Part shown: positions 35,098 through 46,699 of the stretch, one piece after another | Position numbering within the stretch: the first letter of the stretch is position 1 | Layout: every line of letters begins with the position of its first letter | From: Heracleum sosnowskyi | Taxonomy: Eukaryota; Streptophyta; Magnoliopsida; Apiales; Apiaceae | Direction of reading: 5' to 3' | Length of the DNA: 64,000 nt | NCBI GenBank assembly: GCA_030848705.1 | Contig: CM061243.1 | Location: forward strand, 118,816,674-118,880,673 | Made by a program: the position numbers and the translations under genes | The notes under the pieces: model-generated | Told to the model about the DNA's origin: nothing | Seen by the model: only the letters and a program-made list of their open reading frames with translations | Databases searched by the model: none

Positions 35098-35634
35098 TTA
35101 TTTTGAGATTTTTGCAAGTTAAAATGCAGCCAGGAATTTGCTATAATTTTTCTGTGAATTGATTTTCTCAGGAAAAGGTGAAATTTTGTCTAAGTCAAAA
35201 TTACTATGTCAACGAAACACACCATTTCGTTGATAGTCTTAGCATTTTTCTGAGTGTTTCGTTGATAGCTCTTTTATATCAACGAAACGCAGCTTTATCA
35301 ACGAAATAGAAGGGACCTAAAATTCCCAATTCTGATTCGTTGATGTAGCGCTTTTTAATCTGAACCGTTGAAATTGCACGTTCTTTATCACGATCTATAC
35401 ATACACCCCTGTAAGTATAAATCGTGGTAATATTTAATTCTAACGGTTACTTTTTTAAGCCAATCAGGTAATTTAGATTAATTATTGGACTTAATTTTTG
35501 AGAATTTTTGGGGGAGTATTTAAGAAATTTCAATTTCTTTATTTCATTTCTACCTGTTCTCAAAAATTCCAAAAGTTTTTCTATCTTCTTCTCTCTAACA
35601 AGCAATACAGCTCGAAGCTTTTCCTCACTCAACA
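35098..35634 (+). other. Non-coding stretch between SIRE pol and ORF3, with clustered motifs
   Basis: No open frame of note. Between 35205 and 35345 there are six copies of the RTCAACGAA motif in both orientations. The end (35520-35634) has a C/T-rich leader-like stretch before the ORF3 start codon, so it may hold the promoter or splice acceptor for an ORF3 transcript; this is inference. Confidence 0.6.
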
Positions 35635-38600
35635 ATGGCACCCATAGTCAAGCTTATGTCTGCTGGTGGGTTCATCTATGAGAAGAACAATTCTATTCCA
35701 TTTGTTGTTAAGGAGAGTCCGAACAACATCTTTTTCAAGATGATGGACTTCATGAGGAACTGTAAGCTGAGCTATGCGATGTTTCACTCTACACCACTCT
35801 ACAATGAAATAATCGAGGAGATTTGGACCTCATGTGAGTATAGTGGAACAAACTGCACACTGCAATTCACTCTTCAAGGTAATGAGTACATAGTTAATTC
35901 TGATGTTTTGCAAGCATGTTTACATATTCCTGATAATAACTGTGATGCTTTGCCTACTAACATTGAAATAACTACCGTGCTAAATTCTATAAACTACTCT
36001 TTGCCTACTGATAACTTGGGTAAGATAATTAGGAGAGGTTTGGTTAGGGAATACAGCTATTTAGCTGATGCATTCATTAAGGTCTTTTCTGGAAAGATTA
36101 GTAATTTTGATGCATTAACTAACTCTATGTTAATTCTCCTCACCATGCTTCTAAATGATAGATATTACAACTTTAGCACCCAACTTATGTATGAAATTGG
36201 TGCTAAGTTGGGTGATAAGGCAAATAGGAAGAAAAATATCTATTATGCAAGGTTTCTGATGATGCTGGCTAATCATGTTAGTCCAGCACCATTAGTTATC
36301 TCTAACCCTACTGCCAGGTTTGAGTGCTTTGTGCAAGAGAAGAGAGTATTGACAGACATACTGAGGCTGAACCACAATGGTGATGTTCCAGTGATGTATC
36401 TGCCAATCATTGAGGTAACTACTGCTATCCCTGTTAGTATAGCTGTTACTTCCATTGTCTCATCCAACCCAGTTGCTATGGAGTCTGTAGCTGTGACCCA
36501 ACAGGCTCCTGCCCCAGCAACAAAACCAAAATCAAAGAAATCCTCCAAGCCAACCTTAGGTGCTTCTCAAAAGGCACCTGTTGTAAAAACTACCACACAA
36601 CCTAAGGGGAGTGAGTCTGGAGTTGTGAGAGGTGAGGGAAGGGGTGAAAGTCAAAGAAACCCCAAGAATAAGGAAGGTGAGGTAAGTGTTTCCCAGCCTA
36701 GCCCCATTGTGTCTTCCCAACAAGGCACAATGAGTAAAATGGATTTAAGCACAAGTCTAATTGCATCCTCCCAAAAGGATGTAATTATTGAAACAAGCTC
36801 TCCACCAAGAGCACAGTCCAAGAGGGCAAGGGACACTGTAAGCCCACAGTCTACAATTTCCCAGTACCAAAGAAGAGTAAAGCAAAAATCTCAGGTTTCA
36901 CAGGGTGCACACACACTGGAAGCAACACTTCCAGTTTCACAAATTCAATTTGATGTAACTCCTATCATAACTCTGGGGTTATAGTCCCATTCTCTTGATA
37001 TCAATCTTGAACTATCTCCACCAAATTCACCAACTCAATCATTAGATGTGGATATGATCCATTCATCTATCCCTGATTCTCCAACTCTTTTCTTGGAGAA
37101 GCCCCACTCTGACATTGGTGACCATCACTTGTTAAGTGATTTGTTGGGCCACCAATCATCCTTTTCTGAAGTTACAAGAGGATCTGTGGAACAATCTCTT
37201 AAATCAATCACCACAGATTCTACTGTAATTTCACTTTCTCAAAGTGCTTTCTTGACCTCATCAACGAAACAGGCTCTTTCGTTGACAAGTGTTTCTCCAT
37301 CAACGGTATCCATACCGTTGACAGTTCAAACTACCATACCGTTGATAGTTCACTCTGCACCTCTAATTGAAAATCAAGTTGTTTCCACAACTAGTGCAGA
37401 TGATCTAGTGGTAGTTGAGACACTTCTAGGATTGAGAGGGAGTGAAACTGAGAGGCTGGCTTGCAGCCAGGCAAAAGGAGAGAATGAGAGTGAGAGGCTG
37501 GCTATTTCTTCCAGCCAGGCAAAAGGAGAGATTGAGAGTTCCACCTTAGTAGGTGAAGGTGAGGGTGTGAGAGGTGTGAGCCATGGGGAGCCCATGATGC
37601 AAGAAAATAGAGGAGAGAGAGAAGGGACTACAGGAGTCATAAGGGAGGAAGCAGCCATTGCTAGTGAGTCAATGGAGGTCAATGAGGGAGAAAGGGAACT
37701 TACTTTCCAAGAGCTCTATCAACAAACTCTGGATAGTATTTCCCTGGATCCTGAGACCTTTACTCATCCTGTGTCAGCCTATCAAGTTTTGGCTCAACAG
37801 GGCAATGTGGAGGCAGAGAGGTCACTACAACTAATTCATACAACTGCATCAATGCAAAGAGCAAAGGATGCCTTGACCAATCTATCTCCAGGAGCTGCAG
37901 CAAGTGGTGAGTTTGATTTCTCTGATGATGAGGACAACTTTGGTGACAATCAGGTGGCCACTACTTCACAGACTGGGACTTCTGTGGTGCCTCCTACACC
38001 AAACTGGCTTTCTCAAGATTTACAAGGAAGGATCTCCCTGGATGCTGCAATCACAAGGCAGTACAATGAGGCCTATCTGGCTCATGAGTCTGCAAATGCC
38101 AATGACAAGAAATTCTACAAGGCTATTATGGATTCACTGGAAATCCAAAGGCTACAGATGATGCAGACAAGGATTGAGGCTAGAGAAATCAAGGACTCAA
38201 TTAGCAATCTCAAGGATGCTAATGAAAGGAGGCTAGATGAAAAGCTTCCTCTTCTCACTGTGTCCAAGATGAACAGGTTTTTCTCTAAGGAACCTGAGGT
38301 GGCTACCTCCTTGAAGACTCTCTCTTCTAGAGTGGACAAGGTGGAAGCTACTTTATCTCAGATGCAAAAGGAACAGGAGAAGCAGACACTACTCTTGGCC
38401 CAGCTAGTGGCAGCTCAAGAACTCCCAGTCATCTCTCTTGATGATAACAAAAAGGGGGAGAAATCTAAGGAGCTAGACATTCAAATCACAAAGGTTATGG
38501 TCCCAGCCATTTCCCTGCCAAAGGAGCCACTAGCTATGGGGGAGTCAGGAAAAGCTAAACTGGACAGCATTGACCTGATTCAGCAAGCATCTATGAAGCT

Positions 38601-40113
38601 ACAGCTTGCTGAACAAATTAAAGACCACTGGTCCAGGATAGATGAAAGAGTCAAGAAGTTAGCTGATTCTGCAAAGATTTCAGATCCATCAACGAATCAA
38701 GCTTCTTCTACAGAGCCATCAACGGATGCCATGGTTTTAGCATCAACGGAATGGGAGCCACAGACCAATTCTTTATATAAGATAGAGCCCCTTCTACATG
38801 GAGTCACTCAAGGTTCAAGGAAGGAGAAAGGACAAACTTCATGCATTAGGGATGTGGAACAAGCTACATTGCAAAGAAGCTTATCTCCCAAGTCCCCTGC
38901 TAAACCAAAGGGCAAAAATATAGCAAGGACTTTCTATCCTACACCTTATCCAGATGAGCTCAAGCTTCTTGGATTACTTATCACTAAATGCAAGGAAAGC
39001 AATGATACTGAGGTAAGGAAGTAAAGGGCAATTGTCTACAGGAATGGACAAGAAATCTGTGTTTGGGCTGGTCACCCAAACTTTGCTGAAGCTAAGGCTG
39101 AAGAGTCAGAAAGAGCAGCAATGCAAGCACTTGCAGTTGCTCAATCTCTTGATGAAGAAGAAAGACAGCAAGAAGAAAAAGCAAGAGAGGAAAGGAGTGC
39201 AAAGAAGAGCACAAGGCAACCAAAGGCAAGAGCTAGGAGAAATATAGCCTTTGAGAATGATGACTCTCAGAGTATTGCATCAGACTCTTCTGTACCAACT
39301 GCACCTCCAACAATTCCTGATCCAGCTCTAGGGGTAAAGTTAGCCTTTGATCCTAAACATCCTGTTAATTTCCATGATCAGCCAATTGAGCCAAAGGAAG
39401 AGCCAATTGAGTTTGATGAGGCCAACTTTCCAAAATTCCTCTTTGAGATGGATCCAAAGAAGAAATCTAAGCAAAGGGCTACCAAGGCTAAGCCAATTCT
39501 AGTAAGGAGACCACAAGCTGAAAAACCTCCTACCAACCCAGAAGACTTCATCTACATTGCTGATATCAGGGAGGAGTCTGACCTACATATCAATCTTGAT
39601 GACCTAGTTGAAGTGAGAGGAATAGCAGCTTCTTACAAACTACCAGAGAGATTGGTGTTTGTCTACAAGGGTGGGAGAGAACAGGTTTGGCCTCTACATA
39701 GAATTCTGGGAGAAGACTATCAGACACTGCTATCTGTGTTTAAATGCCTGAAGAAAGATTTTGGTTTTACCAAAACAGCTAAGTCTGAAGTTGTTTCCAA
39801 AATTTGCCAAATCAAAGCTAGCTGGAACAAGCCTGGTGCTCTTCCCAGAGTATTGAAGGTCCCTCAAACAGGAAAGAAAATTCATCTCCAACCTTTTTGG
39901 ATGATGGAATTCAGAGACAAGGACAACTGTAGAAGATTCTTCAGAATAGAAGACCAACTGGAGAAGGCATCCAATGAAACTCTAAGATTAATGCAATCCA
40001 AGTTGGGGAATCAAGATGAAGAAGAGAAGATTTTCTACAGAAGACTTCAAGCTCAGATTGAGGAGAACAATGCAAGAAAAGGGAAGAAAACAAGACCACA
40101 GAGGCAAAGATGA
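35635..40113 (+). pseudogene. SIRE third ORF (env-position ORF), two in-frame stops
   Basis: Three open segments, 35635-36984, 36985-39024 and 39025-40113, lie in one reading frame separated only by TAG (36982-36984) and TAA (39022-39024). The frame is 1,492 codons in all. The N-terminal 260 residues look globular; the middle is low-complexity Ser/Thr/Pro/Glu-rich; a coiled coil with heptads is encoded at about 38160-38420; the C-terminal part is basic (FRIEDQLEKAS and a Lys/Arg tail). No signal peptide or membrane segment is seen, so calling it an envelope protein is not supported. Its function is unknown. The stops may be decay or, for the TAG, read-through. Confidence 0.7.
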
Positions 40114-40295
40114 AAAATCTGCTCAGTCTAGAGGAGCAACTCTGTGCACTTGTTTTGTAAGATTTTCTACTTTGAAATTTAATTAAATTCAATGAAGCTC
40201 AATGCAATTTCTACTTTTATCATGTGTAATTTGACTGAGTGTTTTTGTTATCATCAAGGCTCTTGATTTATGGCTGTTATTCTATCAGTCATAAA

Positions 40296-40306
40296 TTGGG
40301 GGAGAT
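40296..40306 (+). promoter_or_regulatory. SIRE polypurine tract
   Basis: ATTGGGGGAGA directly precedes the 3' LTR. It primes second-strand DNA synthesis. Confidence 0.88.
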
Positions 40307-41302
40307 TGTTAGGAATATGTTGTTCTTGATGATAATTATAAAAACACTTAGTAGATTTTGTATTAAGTCATTTTGTAACTGTCAACGGAATGGCATGCTC
40401 TGCAGTGTTTCGTTGACAGGAAGCTCATCAACGGAATGAGTGTTGTAGCAATTGCACTGTACAATACTTCACAGTTTGATATGCATTTGATGTATGTATT
40501 AGATAGGTTTCCTAAGTCATGTTGACTAAGTACTAGATAGGCAAAATAGGTTGGTTAATTGTAAGTATATCATGCCTTGTAATTTTGCCTAAGTGAAGAC
40601 ATGTCAACGGTATGAAGATTACTTTATCAACGAAACAAGGATACACCATCAACGGAATGAAGAATAAAGCTATCAACGAAATACATTCTCCTGCCATCAA
40701 CGGATCATTATTTCTCTTCTGTATAGTTGACAAAGTGATAGTGACAGCTTTCTGACAGATCAAAAGGAGATGTAGAAGTGTGCATTTGCATTGGGAGCCA
40801 TTAAAATGGTCACTGGAAATAAGGAAACATTCCAATTCCCAATTGGGTTCTTGAGTGGGATCAGAATAAGCATGAAGACAAAAGACAAGGATCTCCAAGG
40901 ACCACTGGACAAAAGGAATGAAAAGCAAGCTACTGACGGTTACCTTTAGTGTACTTAAGTGTAACCAAAAATAGTATTGTAAACTTGGGGAATATATAAC
41001 CAAGTGTAGCAGTTAAAATAGAACAAGAGAAGAAAAACAAATAGATTGTATTAGCTATTTTTGAGAGCATTTCTTCTCTACAAATCTAGTAACTAAGCAG
41101 CTGTGTACATTTGTATCACAGATTATTTCCGAAATAAAAACACTTCAGTTGGATCATCAAACAATCCAACTGAATTATTTATATCTTGTGTTTTTACTTA
41201 TTCAGTTCAGTTTTATTTATAAGTGTTTTAAGTTTAAGAAAATATCAAGAATTGTATTCAACCCCCCCTTCTACAATTCTGTTAGGTCATTTGGGATTAA
41301 CA
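40307..41302 (+). repeat. SIRE 3' LTR
   Basis: 996 bp, the same length as the 5' LTR, with about eight single-base differences. It is followed directly by the CCAAT target duplication and then by the intron end of the Tat antisense gene. Confidence 0.95.
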
Positions 41303-42368
41303 CCAATGTTTATGCCTTGTATTTTTCAGCTGCTGATAACATTGACAAGGAGCCGACAAATAGTGGGCAAGTTACCAAGAGGATGGCTAAGAAAGCTGAG
41401 CTTGCTGCCAATCCTCCACCTTCCAAGGTTCCCGAGTTCCTTACTCTTTCTCAGAAGGCTGGGAAGAGATCTAGGAACTTGGAGGGGAATGTCAAAACCG
41501 CCTTTCAACCCTCATGGGGGATATGTGAGCAGGACTCGATTGCTGGGAGTTCTTCGTTGGCCATGGATTGGTCTAAGTTCTCAATTACTCCACCTGACAT
41601 GGTGAACTTACTTGCGCGTTCTGGGTTTGAAGAGACCGAACAGCCGGGGTGCCAAGCTATGTATCAGGTTAACATTACTCCTTTCAACGTAGCTACTTGT
41701 CTTACCCCATTCCTCATTTATTAACTGGTTTTTATCTTTTGTCATAGATGAATTCCTACTTCCAGACCTCCCTTCATCTAGGGAAGACTTTAAGTGATGA
41801 TTTAAGGGCTTCTAATAGAGATAGAAGTCGAGCATCCAAAGAGGCGAGGGAATGGGAAGCAAAAGCTCGTGCTGCCAAGGAGGATGCTTCTTCATACAAG
41901 GGAATGTACGAGGCTTTGGAGAGTAAGTCTCATCAGGAGGACCAACAGGTGGTTGATAACTACCTGAACTCCGATGGTTTCCTTGAATTCATGGACCAGC
42001 ATGACAACGAAGTTCGACCCTCTATTCTTTCAGTTGGTTGGAAACAGGCGATTTTGGCTATCCAAGAATCTTATCCAGGATTAATCAAATCCTCCCGGTT
42101 CCCCAATCCTTGGGTTCCTGCCGTTGAGGCGGGCAATGATCCACCTTCTGATTCGGGGGAGGAAGAAGCAGAAGGGGGTGAGGAGGAAGAAGAAAAGGAA
42201 GAGGGGGAAGAGTCCCAATCATCCCAATCTAAGGGGGGGCACTCTGCCAGCCCTACTGTTGGAAAAGGGAAAGGTGTGGCTCGCCCTACCGTGGGGAAGC
42301 GTAGAGGAGTAATTCGTGAAGAAAAAGAGTCTTCCTCTGGTTCGAGTGGTAGCTCGTCATCTGGTTGA

Positions 42369-42782
42369 GGAGGGCAGTAGGTTCTCACTCGTGTTTCTAG
42401 CCTTGCAAGGCTTGCAGCCGCCTGTGGCTTTATTATTTCTGTTCATGGCCCTTCGTTGGCTTTTCAAACTTGCTTTTAATCATTTGTAACCTTAACTTGA
42501 CGATCCTTTGGGGCCTCTATTATCTTTACTCCTTGTTTTGTTTTCATGGTTTATCTCTTATTTTGTTTACTTATTTTCGGTACTGATGGTTGCACATATC
42601 GAGTGTTGGTACATAAAGCAAGACATAAGAAAATAAACATGCATTGGAAAACAAAACAAAGGCGGGTTCAACCCTCTTATTAATAATAAGCTATAAATAT
42701 GGGCTACATGCTCGGGAATGGTTTTAATGAACCTTAGGTCTATTCTTCCTACTGAACCTTAAGTTATATCCTGAAAGGATAG
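42369..42782. other. Tat internal spacer between antisense gene and pol
   Basis: The two genes converge here. The stretch would hold the 3' untranslated ends of both; no further coding sequence was seen. Confidence 0.6.
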
Positions 42783-45700
42783 TTACACATAATAAATCTT
42801 GAGATTCGAGGCATGCCAAGTGCGGGGGACCTCTATCTCATTCAAAGTTTCAAGCTTGTAAGCTCCTCGCCCGAGGATCTTTTTAACTCGATACGGCCCT
42901 TCCCAATTGGGTGCCAGCTTTCCTTTCTCTCCTACTCCCGATGCTTCTATTTTCCTGAGAACTAAATCTCCTTCTCGGAAGAACCTTTCCTTAACCCTTC
43001 GGTTGTAATGGAAGGAGGTTCGTTTCTGATACTCTACATTTGGAGCATGTGCTTCATCCCTAACTTCATCAATTAAGTCGAGTGCCAACCTCATTCCTTC
43101 TTCATTAGTCTCTTGTTCAAAAGCCTCAATCCTTGGAGATACATGTGAGATCTCTAAAGGTACAACAACTTCTGCTCCATATGCAAGCATGAACGGAGTT
43201 GTTCCAGTGGTGACTTTGAAAGTGGTACGATAAGCCCAAAGTATAGGCAGTATCTCGTCCACCCAAGTGTTCCTGGAGCGTTCGATCCTTTTCTTCAACC
43301 CATCCAGTATGATTCGATTCGTGACCTCTGCTTTCCCATTTGCTTGAGGGTGGGCAACCGAGGTGAATCTAAGCTCAATTGCGTTCTCTTCACAATACTT
43401 CCTGAATTCCTCATTGTTGAACTGTGTTCCATTATCTGTAACAAGGATGCGAGGTATCCCATACCTACACATGATGCTTTCCCACAGGAACTGAGCTACT
43501 TGCTTGGTGGTTATCTTAGCCAAAGGTTTGGCCTCAACCCACTTGGTGAAGTAGTCAATCGCCACTATCAGAAACTTTCGTTGTGCTGTAGCCATAGGAA
43601 AGGGACCAAGTATATCCATTCCCCACATAGCAAACGGAATTGGAGAGTTGATTGAGGTCAGCATCTCAGGTGGTTGCCTAACCATTGGTGCATGTTTTTG
43701 ACAACGATCACACTTTTCAACAAAATCTTTGGCATCATTCAGCATTTCGGGCCAATAAAAGCCTAGCCTGGTTATCTTGTGAGCAAGGGCTCTGCCCCCC
43801 AAGTGTTGTCCACAAATTCCTCCATGGACTTCTTCAAGTGCTTCTCGTGCCTCTTGGGGCCTTAGACATTTTAGGTAAGGGATCACAAAAGACCTCTTAT
43901 AAAGTATCCCTTCAATCAAAGTATACCTCAATGCTCTCACTGACAACTTGCGTGCCTCTTGGGTGTTATCAGGGAGCCATCCAGTTTCAAGATGAGCCTT
44001 GATCGGATCAATCCAACATCCTCCTATATCAATAGGAGCCACAAGTTTTGAATCAATAGTAGGGGCCTTCAAGACCTGAAAGTAAACACTTCCCGAATAA
44101 TTCTCGATTTCAGAAGAAGCAAATTTAGACAAGGCATCAACCTTCATATTCTCCTCTCTGGGGATGTGTTCTACATAGCACTCATCAAACTGAGTCATAA
44201 CAGCTTTCACAACTCTCCGATACTTGGCCATAGTTTCATCCCTGGTTTTAAACTCGCCATTAACTTGTGAGATAACCAACCTTGAATCTCCACATACCTT
44301 CAGGTTCTTAACCCTCAAAATTCTGGCCAAGCCTAAACCAGCTATCAAAGCTTCATATTCAGCTTCGTTGTTGGTTGTAGGGAAATCCAACTTCAAAGCG
44401 TACTCGATTGTAAACCCATCAGGACTTTGTAAAACTAAGCCTGCACCACTTGACTTTGTTTTTGATGCTCCATCAAAATAGAGTATCCAGCGATCTTTCA
44501 AGTCAAGCTCATCATCCTTGTTTTCAACTTCAAGTGCCTCATGGGGTACTATCTCTTGCCCCCCGATTTCTTGGTTGTCAATGGTACATTCAACCATGAA
44601 ATCAGCCAATGCTTGCGCCTTGATGGCCGTTCGAGGCTTATATTTGATGTCGAATTCTCCTAGCTCAATTGCCCATTTAATCAGCCTTCCACTGGCCTTT
44701 GGACTATGTAGAATGCTCCTCAAGGGTTGGTCCGTCAGGACTTCAATTTTGTGCGCCTGAAAGTAAGGGCGTAGCTTCCTTGAGGTCGTGATTAGTGCCA
44801 AAGCGAACTTCTCAATAACAGAATAATTTAATTCTGCTCCATGCAAAATTTTACTTACATAGTAGACCGGTTTCTGAACCTTTCGTTCCTCCTTTACAAG
44901 GACAGCACCGAGGGCTTGATCGGAGGCTGCCAAGTAGAGATAAAGAGTATCTTCCGGGCTTGGTTTGGCCAGCAACGGTGCCCCAGCCATGTATTTCTTG
45001 AGCTTTTCAAAGGTCTCTTGACTTTCTGTTGTCCATTCAAAATCCTTGACCTTCTTTAGGGCTTTGAAGAACGATAAGCATTTGTCCCCAGACTTTGAGA
45101 TAAATCTCCCTAAGGCAGCGACTCTTCCGGTCAACCTCTGAACGTCTTTAACAGAACGAGGTGGTTCCATTTCAAGAATAGCTTTTATCTTGTCGGGGTT
45201 AGCTTCAATGCCCCTCTTAGAAACCATGAGACCCAAGAACTTTCCTGATCCTACTCCAAAAGCGCACTTGGCAGGATTTAGCATCATCTTATGGTGCCTC
45301 AGCACTTCAAATGCCTCCTTAAGATGCTGGATGTGGTCGTCTTTAAAAAAACTTTTAACGAGCATGTCATCGACGTAGACCTCCTTGGTTTTCCCAATTA
45401 AGTGGGCAAAGATCTTGTTAACTAGGCGTTGATAGGTTGCCCCTGCATTCTTTAACCCAAAAGCCATGACAATGTAACAAAAAACTCCAAAATCAGTAAT
45501 AAACGATACCTTGGCTGTGTCGTCCTTGTGCATCTTGATTTGGTTGTACCCACTGAAACCGTCCATGAAGCTCAGCATTTCATGCCCTGCAGTAGCATCT
45601 ATCAAGGTGTCAATCCTTGGTAACGGGAAGCAATCCTTGGGACAAGCATCATTCAAATCAGTGAAGTCTATGCACATCCTCCACTTCCCATTGGCTTTCT

Positions 45701-46694
45701 TAACCATAACCGGGTTTGCCAACCATTCTGGAAATTGGATTTCTTCGATGAATCCAGCTTCAAGGAGCTTATCAACTTCTTGTTTAATGGCTTCTTGCCT
45801 CTCTGGTGCAAAGTTCCTCTTCTTCTGCTGTATCGCCCTTCTTTTTGGATCTACATTGAGCTTGTGAGTTATTAGTTGGGGATCAATCCCTGGCATGTCG
45901 GCAGCCGTCCATGCAAATACGTCACTGTTCCCTTGTAGGAATGTGATCAATTCGCCCTTCAAAGGTTCTTTTAGTAGTGCTCCAATGTAAGTCACCTTTT
46001 CAGGTTCGAGGGGATCCAATGGAATAGGAACCAAATCCTCAGCTGGCTTCCCTCTATGGTCCTCATCTTCGATAGGGAGAACCTGCCCCCCGACTCCGTC
46101 TGGCCTTAATGCGGCTACATAACAGCTCCTGGCCGTCTTTTGATCACCCCTTTCTTCTCCAACACCACTCCTGGTTGGAAACTTGACTTTCAGATGGTAA
46201 GTTGAGGCGACAGCCTTAAAAGCATGGAGTCCAGTTCTCCCAAGGATGGCGTTGTAAGTCGATGATGCTTTGATTACCACAAAATTCAACATTTGAGTTA
46301 CTTCTTTTGGTTCCTTACCAATAGTCATAGGCAACTGAATTGTGCCTTCAACCTTAGATTCAACCCCGTTAAACCCGTAAATGGGCATGTTCGTGGGGAT
46401 CAGTTGGGAATCATTATACCCCATTTTCAAAAATGTGTCATGAAAAAGGACATCAACAGAGGCTCCATTGTCCACCAGGACTCGTTTTACCTCATTGTTT
46501 CCAATCACGGGAGCTATCACTAAAGGATCATCATGGGGGAACTTTACCCCTTCGAGGTCCGAATAATCAAATCCAATTGACATCTCAGTTTTTGCACGCT
46601 TGGGCGCTTCTCCAACAATATGCATTACTTCTCGGGCATAAGCCTTCCGAGAATTCCTAGTGGTTCCTGCGGCGGTTGGTCCTCCTGAAATCAT
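42783..46694 (-). CDS. pol: Pol polyprotein of the Tat element
   Basis: 1,303 uninterrupted codons. Protease: VDNGASVD near residue 75. Reverse transcriptase: DGFSGYNQI and the catalytic YVDDML. First RNase H: ASDQALGAVLV to TDQPLRSIL. Second, archaeal-type RNase H: LYFDGASKTKSSGAGLVL, NNEAEYEALIAGL, GDSRLVISQV and HIPREEN; this duplicated RNase H is the hallmark of the Tat lineage. Integrase: HHCC zinc finger (GQHLGGRALAHKI, CDRCQKHAP), D,D-E core (WGMDILGPFP, VTDNGTQF, NGKAEVTNR) and C-terminal domain. It would be translated as a fusion from gag; gag here is frameshifted, so pol is intact but probably not expressed from this copy. Confidence 0.95.
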   Translation of the reverse strand: MISGGPTAAGTTRNSRKAYAREVMHIVGEAPKRAKTEMSIGFDYSDLEGVKFPHDDPLVIAPVIGNNEVKRVLVDNGASVDVLFHDTFLKMGYNDSQLIPTNMPIYGFNGVESKVEGTIQLPMTIGKEPKEVTQMLNFVVIKASSTYNAILGRTGLHAFKAVASTYHLKVKFPTRSGVGEERGDQKTARSCYVAALRPDGVGGQVLPIEDEDHRGKPAEDLVPIPLDPLEPEKVTYIGALLKEPLKGELITFLQGNSDVFAWTAADMPGIDPQLITHKLNVDPKRRAIQQKKRNFAPERQEAIKQEVDKLLEAGFIEEIQFPEWLANPVMVKKANGKWRMCIDFTDLNDACPKDCFPLPRIDTLIDATAGHEMLSFMDGFSGYNQIKMHKDDTAKVSFITDFGVFCYIVMAFGLKNAGATYQRLVNKIFAHLIGKTKEVYVDDMLVKSFFKDDHIQHLKEAFEVLRHHKMMLNPAKCAFGVGSGKFLGLMVSKRGIEANPDKIKAILEMEPPRSVKDVQRLTGRVAALGRFISKSGDKCLSFFKALKKVKDFEWTTESQETFEKLKKYMAGAPLLAKPSPEDTLYLYLAASDQALGAVLVKEERKVQKPVYYVSKILHGAELNYSVIEKFALALITTSRKLRPYFQAHKIEVLTDQPLRSILHSPKASGRLIKWAIELGEFDIKYKPRTAIKAQALADFMVECTIDNQEIGGQEIVPHEALEVENKDDELDLKDRWILYFDGASKTKSSGAGLVLQSPDGFTIEYALKLDFPTTNNEAEYEALIAGLGLARILRVKNLKVCGDSRLVISQVNGEFKTRDETMAKYRRVVKAVMTQFDECYVEHIPREENMKVDALSKFASSEIENYSGSVYFQVLKAPTIDSKLVAPIDIGGCWIDPIKAHLETGWLPDNTQEARKLSVRALRYTLIEGILYKRSFVIPYLKCLRPQEAREALEEVHGGICGQHLGGRALAHKITRLGFYWPEMLNDAKDFVEKCDRCQKHAPMVRQPPEMLTSINSPIPFAMWGMDILGPFPMATAQRKFLIVAIDYFTKWVEAKPLAKITTKQVAQFLWESIMCRYGIPRILVTDNGTQFNNEEFRKYCEENAIELRFTSVAHPQANGKAEVTNRIILDGLKKRIERSRNTWVDEILPILWAYRTTFKVTTGTTPFMLAYGAEVVVPLEISHVSPRIEAFEQETNEEGMRLALDLIDEVRDEAHAPNVEYQKRTSFHYNRRVKERFFREGDLVLRKIEASGVGEKGKLAPNWEGPYRVKKILGRGAYKLETLNEIEVPRTWHASNLKIYYV

Positions 46695-46699
46695 GTTGA

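Larger units (their letters stand above)
28284..41302 (+). mobile_element. Ty1/copia retrotransposon, SIRE (Maximus) type
   Basis: A 13,019-bp element with 996-bp LTRs and the target duplication CCAAT (28279-28283 and 41303-41307). Order: LTR, primer-binding site for initiator tRNA-Met, long gag, pol (protease, integrase, reverse transcriptase, RNase H), a non-coding stretch, a long third ORF, polypurine tract and LTR. The third ORF after RNase H and the large gag point to the SIRE lineage. The LTRs differ at about 8 sites by eye (0.8 percent): it is younger than the Tat host element. Gag and pol are open but in different frames, and the third ORF has two stops. A short RTCAACG motif is scattered over the whole element. 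Confidence 0.93.
27429..42368 (+). pseudogene. Tat antisense gene (plant gypsy-type transposon protein), interrupted
   Basis: It runs opposite to gag-pol, as the antisense ORF of Tat elements does. Exon 1 (27429-28231) encodes MADQRISGPSS, then ERLFVYRGAIAAGLRFPLHPF and FIFIFMARCLKEG, resembling the 'putative gypsy type transposon' domain. It is broken by an in-frame TAG (27927-27929) and a frameshift at a G run near 28036. Its GT donor is at 28232. The SIRE element lies in the intron. The acceptor AG is at 41328-41329; exon 2 (41330-41667) and exon 3 (41748-42368) join in phase, and exon 3 ends in an acidic, Ser-rich tail (TGA at 42366). The function of this protein is unknown. Splice borders are inferred from frame and consensus. 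Confidence 0.75.

Noticed and set aside
35635..40113. Envelope gene in the SIRE element
   Set aside because: The position fits the env-like ORF of this lineage, but no signal peptide, cleavage site or membrane segment is visible, so only a third ORF is claimed.
43344..46660. Several plus-strand open frames opposite Tat pol
   Set aside because: Shadows of the intact minus-strand pol; unlike the antisense gene at 27429-42368 they have no start context, introns or family resemblance.
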